Notes: a model not told the origin generated them from the letters alone. Shown: positions 44,390 to 52,963, counted from the first letter of the stretch. The stretch: 64,000 bases of DNA from Alicyclobacillus hesperidum (GCF_900107035.1 NZ_FNOJ01000003.1:1-64000), one strand, 5' to 3'. Numbers and translations are program-made.

Positions 44390-44404
44390 TCTGGCTGGCC
44401 GTCC
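44372..44404. terminator. Hairpin holding the stop codons of HIT and OsmC genes
   Basis: GGATGGCCGCCAG (44372-44384) pairs with CTGGCTGGCCGTCC (44391-44404) with one bulge and one wobble. The loop GTTAAT contains TTAA, which gives the stop codon of both convergent genes. No T run is present on either side. Confidence 0.5.
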
Positions 44405-44847
44405 GCCTGTCCAATCACATCAAGAGGTGGAATATCTGAATCGTTCAACACGAGATGGGGAATCACTTCAGCGCGTACGGATGCAATCGCGGAACAGTAC
44501 TTCTCTTCACTGAGGCGAATGGCTCGCCAAGCCTTAGCCGCAGGCACTTCTCCTGTCATGCGATATGTTAGATGAATGCGCGTAAAGGCCTGAGGATATT
44601 CTTCGCGCCGTTCGCCCACAGCCTCAATTTCCAGCCCTTCGAGGGGGACGCGCATCCGCTCTAAAATCATTGCAATATCGATACCTGTGCACCCCACCAA
44701 TCCCATCAACAATAGTTCCATGGGTCGATTGCCCTGGCCCGTACCGCCTTCTTCCTTGCGGGCATCCATATAAATGGTGTTGCCGGATGGCCCATCAGCT
44801 TGAAAGTGGCGTTGCCCAAGCCACTTGCTCGTGACCTTCATCTCCAT
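44386..44847 (-). CDS. OsmC family protein
   Basis: The 153-residue protein has PMELLLMGLVGCTGIDIAMIL (first Cys) and a second active-site region at LSEEKYCSAIASV (second Cys). This is the thiol pair of OsmC/Ohr peroxidases, here of the YhfA-like type. It likely reduces organic hydroperoxides. The ATG follows GGGAGGGG. It ends on the same TTAA as the HIT gene. Confidence 0.9.
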   Translation of the reverse strand: MEMKVTSKWLGQRHFQADGPSGNTIYMDARKEEGGTGQGNRPMELLLMGLVGCTGIDIAMILERMRVPLEGLEIEAVGERREEYPQAFTRIHLTYRMTGEVPAAKAWRAIRLSEEKYCSAIASVRAEVIPHLVLNDSDIPPLDVIGQADGQPD

Positions 44848-44896
44848 GCTTTCGTCCCCTCCCGCACTCTATTGTATCAGCGGTACAGTTGCCTCG

Positions 44897-45256
44897 TCAC
44901 GGTTCCCCATCGACAGTCATCGTGCCTTGCATACCTGGTTCCGGTATGCCCTGACGATCCGAGTAATATCGGAAATGCCCTGTTTTGTCGGGAACAAATG
45001 ACACGTCGACAGATTCACCAGGATTGAGGTTCTGTGTGAAGATGTAGAAATCAGGTATGACAAAATTGTGAACCTGTGTTCCTTCATTCCGAACAGTAAT
45101 TTGTACGGTCGTTCCCTTATCGACATCAATTTCATTCGGTACGATTTGTCCATCGCGCAAGGTGACGTGAATGGGACTCGCTGACATGACATTTAGCCAA
45201 CCCATAACCCCTAGTGTAGCCGCCGTCATAAGCATTGTTCGATAAAATGCCTGCAT
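44897..45256 (-). CDS. Exported cupredoxin-like protein lacking a full copper site
   Basis: The 119-residue product has an N-terminal signal or anchor (residues 7-26, ending MSAS). The beta-barrel has IVPNEIDVDKGTTVQITVRN, VHNFVIPDF, FVPDKTGHFRYYSD and a C-terminal PGMQGTMTV. In related cupredoxins the copper ligands are H..C..H..M. Here His63 and Met109 remain, but the Cys position is Ser99 and the second His position is Ile104. It probably does not hold type 1 copper. It may be structural or bind another ligand. Confidence 0.8.
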   Translation of the reverse strand: MQAFYRTMLMTAATLGVMGWLNVMSASPIHVTLRDGQIVPNEIDVDKGTTVQITVRNEGTQVHNFVIPDFYIFTQNLNPGESVDVSFVPDKTGHFRYYSDRQGIPEPGMQGTMTVDGEP

Positions 45257-45443
45257 CGTCTTCCTCCAACTTTTGATATGTCAAAAGTAGGTTGACGAAT
45301 CATCGACCAAATTATTCCCTATTATACGAATTGCGGATGGGTTCACGACAGGCCTCATTTGCTTCGATATCAACAACCGATGATCGTGCTGTTGTCAGAC
45401 GAACTCTTGACGTAAATGCGATACTCATTGAGGTGGCTTGGAG

Positions 45444-46007
45444 TTACGGTAAGTGAAATAATGCGCATTGCAGATATGCACATGTGATTCCTGCTGTGGA
45501 TCCACCAATTGCCCCGACGACAACATCACTGATATGGTGCAATCCGCAATAAACTCGAGCGAAAGCCAGCCAAATTGCCAAACCGAGCAATAGTGGAAAA
45601 TAGGGACCAAGGTGATACGCGCCAATGGCAAGTGCGAAACCTCCGGCCGCATGATTGCTAGGAAACGAATCACCCGGTTCATGCCATAACAATGGCTGCC
45701 ATGGTTCCTTGTCGAAAGGTCGTGGGCGACTAACAAGCCGACTTACCGGCTCGTGCAAGGCTCGCACCGTGACGGCAGCTACAATCGCACTAGCGACACT
45801 CAATACAGCGGTGATTCGCAGACCAGGAAAAGCGAAACCCGTAGAAGCAACGACAAGAATCATAAGGATAATGAACGGTGTGTATTTGGCACTTGCCATC
45901 ATCGTGGAGTCAAACGCATGAGAACGGCCCCATTTGGCTTCGATCCACACCATGACCTTCGTGTCAATTTGCTCAATGTGCCCCCATAAGGTCATGACTC
46001 GTCCCAT
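45444..46007 (-). CDS. PAP2 family membrane phosphatase
   Basis: The 187-residue protein has six hydrophobic segments and the PAP2 motifs in SRLVSRPRPF, FPSNHAAGGFA and RVYCGLHHISDVVVG. BcrC-type members dephosphorylate undecaprenyl pyrophosphate outside the membrane. The ATG follows AAGGAGAG and lies 16 bases inside the 3' end of the upstream PLD-like gene, so the two are coupled. Confidence 0.9.
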   Translation of the reverse strand: MGRVMTLWGHIEQIDTKVMVWIEAKWGRSHAFDSTMMASAKYTPFIILMILVVASTGFAFPGLRITAVLSVASAIVAAVTVRALHEPVSRLVSRPRPFDKEPWQPLLWHEPGDSFPSNHAAGGFALAIGAYHLGPYFPLLLGLAIWLAFARVYCGLHHISDVVVGAIGGSTAGITCAYLQCALFHLP

Positions 46008-47119
46008 TGTCTCTCCTTCTCTGCCATCGGATAGTCAGTTCCTCGAGCAAGCTGGACGTGCAGATCCTCTGTAAGCGCGTGGGAAAACGTTGGCACGTTC
46101 GTTAACCAAAGATCTGCTTCATGGTTGTACGTGTAAGCCTGATGACTAAAGTTGGCACTCCCAATCATAAAAATTCGCCCACTGTCGATGTCGAGGATCT
46201 TCGCGTGCATCAATTCTCCCTGGTAGGGACGGTAATATCGTATCAAAGCGCCGGCGCTCTGCAACTCCGATACGGCTTTGCGGTTATAAGTTTGGGAAGG
46301 ATCGACAAGAACCGACACCTGTACTCCGCGCGCAAGGGCGCTATGTAAAGCGGAAATAACGTCAGTATCCGATAAATCGAATGCTTCGAGATCGATTTCG
46401 CTATGCGCTTGCCCAATAGCATCGATCACCGCCTCGCCGATACGGCTATCGACGAGTAGGGGCTGTGGAAAACTCGGCGTCGCTACGACCTGACCGCCAG
46501 CACGTGCGAAGTCCCACTCGAAAAGCTCCTCAAATTTTTGACTCTGGCCTGGAAGGTATACGGATGCGTCATTGTTATTCCAACTGTCCTGCCCGTAGTT
46601 CATACCACCGATCAGCACATCTTGATCCGCAATTAACATTTTGACGTGATCAATCCCCTGCTTGATCTGGATCTGCTCGACTGGAATACCGGCCTTTTGA
46701 AGCGTGGGTACGGCTATGGTGGTTGAATGCGATTCGGTGCTGTCGACGACGGCACGGACGTCTACACCTCGGCGATGCGCATCTGCGAGGGCTTGTAGAA
46801 TATCTGGATCCGATAACTCGTAGATGTCGAGATGAACCTCACGTCGACTGGCTCGAATCATCTGCAAAGCTTTCTGCTTGATGTCCGGCCCCCACAGTAG
46901 TTCCATTCCGTTGCGAGCGTATGCAGGCTTCGGAAGCGTTTCTTGTAACATTTGGTTGTTTCCGAACGGTAGGATGCCACAGCCGCTTAAGCCGAGGCTG
47001 ATGAAAATCATACCTAATGCCAACCCATGTCGTTTTGCCGGGATGCGTCGAGTATGCCAAGTTTCTGCGCGACATCCTTCACTAAGTTCGCGACATGCGG
47101 GCCGAAGAAATTCATTCAT
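45992..47119 (-). CDS. Phospholipase D-like lipoprotein
   Basis: The ATG at 47119 has GGAGGG 8 bases upstream and gives 375 residues. A lipobox, LGLSGC, with Cys47 follows a hydrophobic stretch, so it is likely a membrane lipoprotein. Two HKD-type halves are present: DHVKMLIADQDVLIGGMN, and MHAKILDIDSGRIFMIGSAN. The catalytic His and Lys are in both. It could act on phospholipids, or as a nuclease or cardiolipin synthase-like enzyme. The N-terminal 33 residues before the hydrophobic part are long for a signal; an internal start is possible. Confidence 0.87.
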   Translation of the reverse strand: MNEFLRPACRELSEGCRAETWHTRRIPAKRHGLALGMIFISLGLSGCGILPFGNNQMLQETLPKPAYARNGMELLWGPDIKQKALQMIRASRREVHLDIYELSDPDILQALADAHRRGVDVRAVVDSTESHSTTIAVPTLQKAGIPVEQIQIKQGIDHVKMLIADQDVLIGGMNYGQDSWNNNDASVYLPGQSQKFEELFEWDFARAGGQVVATPSFPQPLLVDSRIGEAVIDAIGQAHSEIDLEAFDLSDTDVISALHSALARGVQVSVLVDPSQTYNRKAVSELQSAGALIRYYRPYQGELMHAKILDIDSGRIFMIGSANFSHQAYTYNHEADLWLTNVPTFSHALTEDLHVQLARGTDYPMAEKERQWDES

Positions 47120-47244
47120 GGACAATCCCTCCATCCAAAACGGATGGATGATGAATTCCCCTGAAAAAGGCCAACACCTGTTTTCGATAGAATATACATA
47201 CAAAATAAGAAATCCACTATCATGTAGTGAATATTACGCCAAAT

Positions 47245-47288
47245 GGACTCTCGCAGGACGCTGGCCCTTGGCTCCATTACGAGAGTCC
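47245..47288 (-). terminator. Hairpin around the imuC stop codon
   Basis: GGACTCTCG (47245-47253) pairs with CGAGAGTCC (47280-47288), a perfect 9-base stem. The stop codon at 47277-47279 is just inside the loop. No T run follows. Confidence 0.35.
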
Positions 47289-50200
47289 CCAGATGTGTTC
47301 AACTAAAAGTTGTCCTCGTGCTCCCCCTCGCCTTTGCATAACACCTGAAGCGCCAAGCAACCGCCCATATGGCGTGAATACTACCGCACCCTCCGTACGA
47401 TAGACAGATTCAAACATTGTCGCATCCAACATACCGGTTTCGTCTTCCAACGTAAAAAAGACAACCGTGCGCCCGCTTTTGGTCGGCGGGCGATGAGGGC
47501 GGATCGCCAAACCAGCGACTATCACACGCTCACCGTCTGGCATGGAAAGTGCTTCTGCTATGGTGTTGTAATGAAGCTGCTGCAAATCACAGCGATACAA
47601 GTCGAGCCAATGCCCACTCATGCCAACGCCGACAAGTGCGTATTCATCGGCAAGGCGTTGCGCGAGCGAAGCTGGCCGCATAGCCGTACGTGGCTGTTTC
47701 GCTAGATGCGCGGACGAATGGATCAAGGGTAGCGCTCCCGACTGACGTTGAGCAAACCATTGTGGAAGCTGCCAAATCAATTCGTTTCGATCTGCCTCCT
47801 CGACGCGATCCAACGCACCGACGCGCACCAGATGTTCAATATGCAATCGATCCGCCTGTGGCACACGGAGAATCAAATCGACGACGGATCGAAAAGGTCC
47901 CCCACGGGTTCGCTCCTCGTTTACAGCGGTTGCCACTGTTTCAGGAAATCTTGATATTAAACGCATCCCGAGCCGAATTTCGGACTCTGAGGGCACCGTG
48001 CAATCCCACATACTTTCATTGATGTCGATGGGCAGAATATGGATACCACGCCGCTTCGCTTCAGCACAAATGACGTGCACTGGATAATACCCCATGGGCA
48101 ATTGGTTTAAGATGGATGCATAAAATAGTGCCGGATAATGCTGGACAAGATACGCTGTCTTGTACGCAGTGGTCGCAAACGCAGCCGCGTGCGCTTCGCA
48201 AAAACCATAACTAGCGTAACTTTGGATGTAAGAAAAGATCGTGGCGGCCACCGATTCTGCAATACCATTTTGCAACGCCTTTTCCATGAACAATTCGCCG
48301 ATTTTTTTCATCTCAGTATAATTGCGCGCATGACTCATAACACGCCGTAACTCATCTGCTTCCCCTGGCGTAAATCCGGCAATTGCGGTGGCAATCTCAA
48401 TCACCTGCTCTTGAAACAGCACGACGCCGTACGTCTTCCCCAAAATGGGCTCCAGTTTTGGATGAAGATAAGTCACGGGTTCACGTCCCTGGCGTCGTGC
48501 AATAAACGGATCGACCATATTGCCGAGAATGGGGCCTGGACGAATCAACGCGACGCTCGCCACGATGTCCTCGAGCCCCGTTGCACCTAAACGGGCCTGT
48601 AACGCGCGCTGTGCCGGACTTTCGAGCTGGAACACGCCAATGGTATCCCCACGTTGGATCATGGAAAAGGTGGCTTCATCTTCGAGTGGAATGGCGTCAT
48701 AATCGATCCGCCCGAATTTAGAACTCTCGCGAATTGCCCCTTCTATAGCGGACATGGTGCGCAGCGATAGCAAATCCAGTTTCACAAGACCTACATCTTC
48801 CAACATTCGCTTATCGTATGGTGTAATCCAATGGCCTGAAGCCGAGGGTTGTAAACTCGTGACTTCGAATAAAGGACTGCTACTGATGGCAATTCCACCG
48901 CTGTGCATGCCAAAATGACGAGGGAATCCGGCAATGTGACGGGCGATCGCAAACAACCAGGTGAGCCTCTCACGATATTCTTGAAACATCCGTAGCTCCG
49001 GGACGCGTCCCAATGCATCTTCTAATTGATCGGCATGTGTCGACCAAGGAACGCGCTTGGCCAATGCGGCGAGCAGATCCTCTGGCAACGCGAGTGCAGC
49101 CCCAATTTCCCGCACTGCCGACCTCCCACGAAACGTCTGATACGTTGCAACGCGAGCCACTCGCTCCCGCCCATACTGGTGGTATACATAGTCGATTACC
49201 TCATCGCGCCGATCGCTGGCAAAGTCGATATCGATATCTGGGCGCTCCGCCCGCTCAAGCGACATAAAGCGCTCGAACAACAGCCCCCTGCCCACCGCGT
49301 CAACATCTGTAATATACAAGCAGTACGCGACGGCAGAGTCGGCCGCGGAACCGCGTCCAGCACAGCGAATCCCGCGGCTTCTCGCGAAGCGAACAATATC
49401 CCAGACAACAAGAAAGTAATCGACATAACCCAGTTCGCGAATGATATCTAACTCATGCTGCAATCGCGCCGTCGTGGTACCATCGAGACATCCATAACGT
49501 TCCCTCGCCCCCGCAAATACGAGTTGTTCTAAGAATGGATACCCGCCACGTCCATCTTCCGTTCTATATGTCGGAAAAAGCGTTTTGTCTATGGGAAAAA
49601 CAGCCGTGCAGCGATCCGCAATTTCTATTGTCCGTGCAATCGCCTCTGGAAATCCAGCAAATCGTAAGATGGCTTCGTCGGCGTCATGCAACCATCCCAT
49701 TCGGTTGAGAGGGCGCCCTGGATGCGGTGTATAAACATCACAGCCGAGTGCCATGCAACGCAACACATCGTAAACAGGGAATAATTGTTTATTGGCAGCA
49801 TGAACATCACTTGTAGCCACCAACGGGACTCCTGTACAACTTGATAACTCGGAAAGTAGCCGCATGCGCGATGCATAACCAGGATAACCGTCAGCAACAA
49901 GCTCCAAATACAACCGATCTCTGAATATCTCGCGATAGCGCTCGACCCAATGGCGCGCCCGCGCATATTCCTGTTTGGACAAGGCTTGTTGTAATTGCCC
50001 ATGGCGGCAACCGGATAACACAATTAACCCTTCGGATAATCGAAACAAATCCGCCTCTGCCAATCGCGGTTGCGTACGACCGCCTTCTTGAGCATGCATG
50101 ATGGTAAGCAATTCACATAAATGGCGAAAACCTTGCCTGGTTTCCACAAGAACGGTGAGATGTGATCCATCTTCCATGGTCAGTTCGGCTCCAGAGATCG

Positions 50201-50381
50201 GTTTGATACCATAAATCCCCGCCCACCTATGAAACTCCGGCAAACCGGCGATAGTGTTGTGATCTGTGAGCGCAAGAGCTGGCATGCGGTACAGTGCAGC
50301 CTGTGCCACAAGTGATTCAATTGAAGAGGCGCCACTTAGAAATGAATACGGCGAATGGCAGTGCAGATGAATAAACACCAT
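47277..50381 (-). CDS. imuC: Error-prone DNA polymerase III alpha subunit DnaE2/ImuC
   Basis: The 1034-residue C-family polymerase starts with a PHP domain, FIHLHCHSPYSFLSGASS and ALTDHNTIAG. The palm carries the catalytic PDIDIDFASDRRDEVIDY and RGSAADSAVAYCL; FQEQVIEIATAIAGFTP and YGFCEAHAAAFA are further DnaE blocks. An OB-fold (IVAGLAIRPHRPPTKSG, FFTLEDETGMLDATMF) ends it. It is shorter than a replicative DnaE. Its place behind imuB and a DUF6504-like gene marks it as the lesion-bypass form. It is expected to be SOS-induced from the LexA-box promoter at 51870-51920. Confidence 0.9.
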   Translation of the reverse strand: MVFIHLHCHSPYSFLSGASSIESLVAQAALYRMPALALTDHNTIAGLPEFHRWAGIYGIKPISGAELTMEDGSHLTVLVETRQGFRHLCELLTIMHAQEGGRTQPRLAEADLFRLSEGLIVLSGCRHGQLQQALSKQEYARARHWVERYREIFRDRLYLELVADGYPGYASRMRLLSELSSCTGVPLVATSDVHAANKQLFPVYDVLRCMALGCDVYTPHPGRPLNRMGWLHDADEAILRFAGFPEAIARTIEIADRCTAVFPIDKTLFPTYRTEDGRGGYPFLEQLVFAGARERYGCLDGTTTARLQHELDIIRELGYVDYFLVVWDIVRFARSRGIRCAGRGSAADSAVAYCLYITDVDAVGRGLLFERFMSLERAERPDIDIDFASDRRDEVIDYVYHQYGRERVARVATYQTFRGRSAVREIGAALALPEDLLAALAKRVPWSTHADQLEDALGRVPELRMFQEYRERLTWLFAIARHIAGFPRHFGMHSGGIAISSSPLFEVTSLQPSASGHWITPYDKRMLEDVGLVKLDLLSLRTMSAIEGAIRESSKFGRIDYDAIPLEDEATFSMIQRGDTIGVFQLESPAQRALQARLGATGLEDIVASVALIRPGPILGNMVDPFIARRQGREPVTYLHPKLEPILGKTYGVVLFQEQVIEIATAIAGFTPGEADELRRVMSHARNYTEMKKIGELFMEKALQNGIAESVAATIFSYIQSYASYGFCEAHAAAFATTAYKTAYLVQHYPALFYASILNQLPMGYYPVHVICAEAKRRGIHILPIDINESMWDCTVPSESEIRLGMRLISRFPETVATAVNEERTRGGPFRSVVDLILRVPQADRLHIEHLVRVGALDRVEEADRNELIWQLPQWFAQRQSGALPLIHSSAHLAKQPRTAMRPASLAQRLADEYALVGVGMSGHWLDLYRCDLQQLHYNTIAEALSMPDGERVIVAGLAIRPHRPPTKSGRTVVFFTLEDETGMLDATMFESVYRTEGAVVFTPYGRLLGASGVMQRRGGARGQLLVEHIWGLS

Positions 50382-50396
50382 AGGTACCTACCTTCT

Positions 50397-50639
50397 TTAA
50401 TCCCACACTTTGTAGATAAACCACTGTCCCGCATCTTCTTCTAAATCCATTAAGCCTCCATCCTCCGTCCAAACGCGCATCATTTTTCGCTCACCCTCAC
50501 CCAGCCACCAACACCCCATCTCAAACCATCGATCGATCACGTCGACAATCACGCGCACAACCTCTTGATCCTGAAACGCAAGTGGCTCCCCGTCGCACCA
50601 GCGAGAGACTGCGATGGGTCTGCGGACAATTCGACTCAC
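50397..50639 (-). CDS. DUF6504-like small protein of the mutasome operon
   Basis: The 80-residue protein starts at a GTG that overlaps the imuB stop (GTGA). IVRRPIAVSRWCDGEPLAF, VVDVIDRWFEMGCWW, KMMRVWTEDGGLMDL and WFIYKVWD fit the DUF6504 family, which is found beside imuB and dnaE2 in actinobacteria. Its function is unknown. It is tryptophan-rich (8 in 80). GGGG lies about 9 bases before the start. It lies 15 bases before the imuC coding end of the leader. Confidence 0.8.
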   Translation of the reverse strand: MSRIVRRPIAVSRWCDGEPLAFQDQEVVRVIVDVIDRWFEMGCWWLGEGERKMMRVWTEDGGLMDLEEDAGQWFIYKVWD

Positions 50640-51859
50640 CCAGGCATTCCCCGCAATACAGCAGCCAAACGAAGCTCACGAAAGTCCGGAACCAAACCGA
50701 TTTGAATTTTCTGGAATTTGTGAACCAATTGCTCTCGCACGGATTGCAACTTGGCTTTTGCAGCGACGCGTGCAGGTTCGTCTCCCTCACCAAACAGCAA
50801 AAATCCTGACTGTACCGTCGGCAACAACTGTACATCGACGGCTTCGAGTTCCATCTCCTCAAGCCAACACCCTAAGGCATGATCACGCCAGCCCTGTAAC
50901 TGTTCCACGACAGTATGCGCCTGATATACAGGCCGTTTGAACGTTTTCACCCACTCCCCACTCCCTGCATCCGTCTGCCACCGAAGCGCAATCCGCCTGA
51001 TGCCTGAATCAGAATGAACGACCCTTTGACAAAGCTGTGCAGCAAGCAATTCTAAAACGCTGTCCCAGCCGCTTTCGGGCATCGGTTCGCCAAGTGGAGA
51101 GCGCCATATCGCCAAGTGCTCACCAGGTGGTGCATCGGCAACAATCAGGCCATAACGAATCCTTTTGCCGATCCGACGCCAAGATAGTGCCTCTGTGCCA
51201 AAGCGAGAAACGAGCATTTCATCCGCAATCTCATCCAAATCCTGCAAACGATGCACACCAAGATGGATAAGTTCGTTGCGACAGGGCTCTGGAATTGCCG
51301 AGACAACGGCAATCGGCAAACCGCGCGTCCAGTCGAAGATAGGTTCACTTCCCTCTAACATTCGTGCAATCGCTGGTGAAATCAAAAGCTGCTGACGACC
51401 AACTCGGTAGTACAAAGCGTTGGGTACACGTTCAATTCGGCTCCAGCACACCAATGCCTCTGCGGCAAACGGATGCTCTGCCAAGCCAACTCGCACTCGC
51501 TGCTCACAGCTCAACACGTCGTCAAACCGCCGGCAGATGGAGCGAACTTCGGTAAGCGGTGGATGCCCGGACGGCAATTGGACAAAAAATGCGAATTGCT
51601 GAGGGAGTGTTTTGACAAATGGCGAAGCGTCCCAAAGCACTTGGTAAACGGATGTCAGCGCTCGTGATTCGCCAACTGACTCAACCACATGTACGCCTGG
51701 TATCAGTGCCTTCGCCTGCGCCACAGAACATCCGACTTGCACGCCTGCTTTTTTAGCTGAAATCGATACATCCGCAACACGATTTTGGGCAACCGTCACA
51801 AACGGCCTATCCAAATCGACCGAAAGCCCTTGTCCTTCACCGTAGAGCGTAAATTTCAC
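50636..51859 (-). CDS. imuB: ImuB-like inactive Y-family polymerase
   Basis: The 407-residue protein has the Y-family start around DLDRPFVTVAQNRVADVS, SAKKAGVQVGCSVAQAKAL, and helix-hairpin-helix-type RNELIHLGVHRLQDLDEI. The usual catalytic Asp-Glu pair is not seen: FAFFVQLPSGH stands where YVD would be. That matches ImuB, which is a scaffold rather than a polymerase. QSGFLLFG (residues 350-357) looks like the beta-clamp binding motif, as in mycobacterial ImuB. It starts at a GTG behind GGTGG. It is the first gene of the operon, preceded by a LexA box. Confidence 0.87.
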   Translation of the reverse strand: MKFTLYGEGQGLSVDLDRPFVTVAQNRVADVSISAKKAGVQVGCSVAQAKALIPGVHVVESVGESRALTSVYQVLWDASPFVKTLPQQFAFFVQLPSGHPPLTEVRSICRRFDDVLSCEQRVRVGLAEHPFAAEALVCWSRIERVPNALYYRVGRQQLLISPAIARMLEGSEPIFDWTRGLPIAVVSAIPEPCRNELIHLGVHRLQDLDEIADEMLVSRFGTEALSWRRIGKRIRYGLIVADAPPGEHLAIWRSPLGEPMPESGWDSVLELLAAQLCQRVVHSDSGIRRIALRWQTDAGSGEWVKTFKRPVYQAHTVVEQLQGWRDHALGCWLEEMELEAVDVQLLPTVQSGFLLFGEGDEPARVAAKAKLQSVREQLVHKFQKIQIGLVPDFRELRLAAVLRGMPG

Positions 51860-51869
51860 GGCCTCACCA

Positions 51870-51887
51870 CCAGAACATATGTTCTGG
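51870..51887. promoter_or_regulatory. LexA (SOS) box, perfect 18-bp palindrome
   Basis: CCAGAACATATGTTCTGG is a perfect inverted repeat that contains the Gram-positive LexA core GAAC-N4-GTTC. It begins 4 bases downstream of the -10 box of the imuB promoter and covers the expected transcription start. LexA bound here should block transcription of imuB, the DUF6504-like gene and imuC until DNA damage. Confidence 0.9.
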
Positions 51888-51891
51888 TTAG

Positions 51892-51920
51892 ATTATATGC
51901 AAAGGCAACAAGATATACAA
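51892..51920 (-). promoter_or_regulatory. Sigma-A type promoter of the imuB operon
   Basis: On the minus strand TTGTAT (51915-51920) and TATAAT (51892-51897) are 17 bases apart. The predicted start leaves a short leader of about 25 bases to the GTG. The LexA palindrome lies between this promoter and the gene. Confidence 0.8.
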
Positions 51921-52032
51921 ACACACGTTCGCTCCAAATGAAGGAATATCATTTTGCAACAAAAATGTCTTTATGATCGTCTAATCGTTTGTAGATGTCC
52001 GCCTGAAACGGCGACCAGGGAGGATGGCTGAC

Positions 52033-52233
52033 ATGGGGATCGGTTTCGTCATGACATTCGTTTTATTCGCATTTCTAATAGGATTGTTGTCGCGCCAAGT
52101 CGTCACCACGAACAGCGAACAGACGCAAAGTGACGAGGTACAACATGCGCCTGAATCGCCCAGGGAAATATGGACGAATGCTAAAGACACAACCGAACAG
52201 TCGATGCCTTCCAATCAGGCGCAGGCACAGTAG
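52033..52233 (+). CDS. Small single-span membrane protein
   Basis: The ATG at 52033 has GGGAGG 9 bases upstream and gives 66 residues; the ATG at 52024 is too close to that site. IGFVMTFVLFAFLIGLL is one membrane segment, followed by a hydrophilic tail rich in Gln, Ser, Thr and Glu. It is not recognised. It is on the opposite strand from both neighbours, divergent from imuB. Confidence 0.55.
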   Translation: MGIGFVMTFVLFAFLIGLLSRQVVTTNSEQTQSDEVQHAPESPREIWTNAKDTTEQSMPSNQAQAQ

Positions 52234-52255
52234 CTGCCACATGTCGACAATCTGC

Positions 52256-52963
52256 CTACTCCATCCTGTCACCAGTTCGAAAATGCGGCACGAGTCGCCC
52301 CACCGGATTTGTGCCGGCTCCCTTCAACCAAATGGCAACATTCCACGCACTCACCGCGTCCGTCACTTGTTCAATTGGATCCGTAGTTGGATCCGTAGCC
52401 CCCGCCCCGCGCGAATCTGCTTTCGTACTGCGAACCCAACGGGCCGTCCAGCCATGAGCGGCGTCGAGCAACAGCTCTTCGTCCAGCCCAACAAATCGAA
52501 ATACCCGCAAGGGATGTTCGTCTGCCTCCCAAATGAGATGAAGCAAAGCTGTCAGGACATGTACACACAGCGGATCGGAATCATCACACGTGCACTTGGC
52601 ACCCCACCGCAACTTATCCACAACGGAATCATCAGGCAGTACATCGAGTCGATTCGACTTGAGAAACGCCACATATTCTGGATCCCACTCCCCGGCAAAG
52701 TGGGCGGCCATCCAGTCAGGCCGCATGGCCAGCCATTTCGCAACAGCCTCAATATGTTCCTCATAATGAGCCAAAAGCGGCAGTGCCACCTGGCAACTGC
52801 GCCGCGGGCCACTGGCGCGCACTTGAGCCCAAATTTCGCCGCGTACCAACTCGACGTGGACGACAGCACCGGCTTTAGCCTCCTGCCTTGCCTTGCGCAC
52901 GCGCGCCTTGTCCACCGCATTCCACACTGGGCGCCAAAACGGCTCTAACACGCTTTTTTTCAC
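52256..52963 (-). CDS. ywqB: SWIM zinc-finger protein YwqB
   Basis: The 235-residue protein has a SWIM-type zinc motif: KCTCDDSDPLCVHVLTALL, with Cys124, Cys126, Cys133 and His135. The rest is helical. Its start overlaps the stop of the SNF2 helicase gene by 4 bases, matching the ywqA-ywqB pair of Bacillus. SWIM domains bind DNA or protein. The pair probably remodels or moves protein on DNA; the biological role is not settled. Confidence 0.88.
   Translation of the reverse strand: MKKSVLEPFWRPVWNAVDKARVRKARQEAKAGAVVHVELVRGEIWAQVRASGPRRSCQVALPLLAHYEEHIEAVAKWLAMRPDWMAAHFAGEWDPEYVAFLKSNRLDVLPDDSVVDKLRWGAKCTCDDSDPLCVHVLTALLHLIWEADEHPLRVFRFVGLDEELLLDAAHGWTARWVRSTKADSRGAGATDPTTDPIEQVTDAVSAWNVAIWLKGAGTNPVGRLVPHFRTGDRME

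Noticed and set aside
52130-52948. 272-codon open frame opposite ywqB
   Set aside because: The ywqB frame has the SWIM motif and a 4-base overlap with ywqA; the opposite frame is a by-product of base composition.
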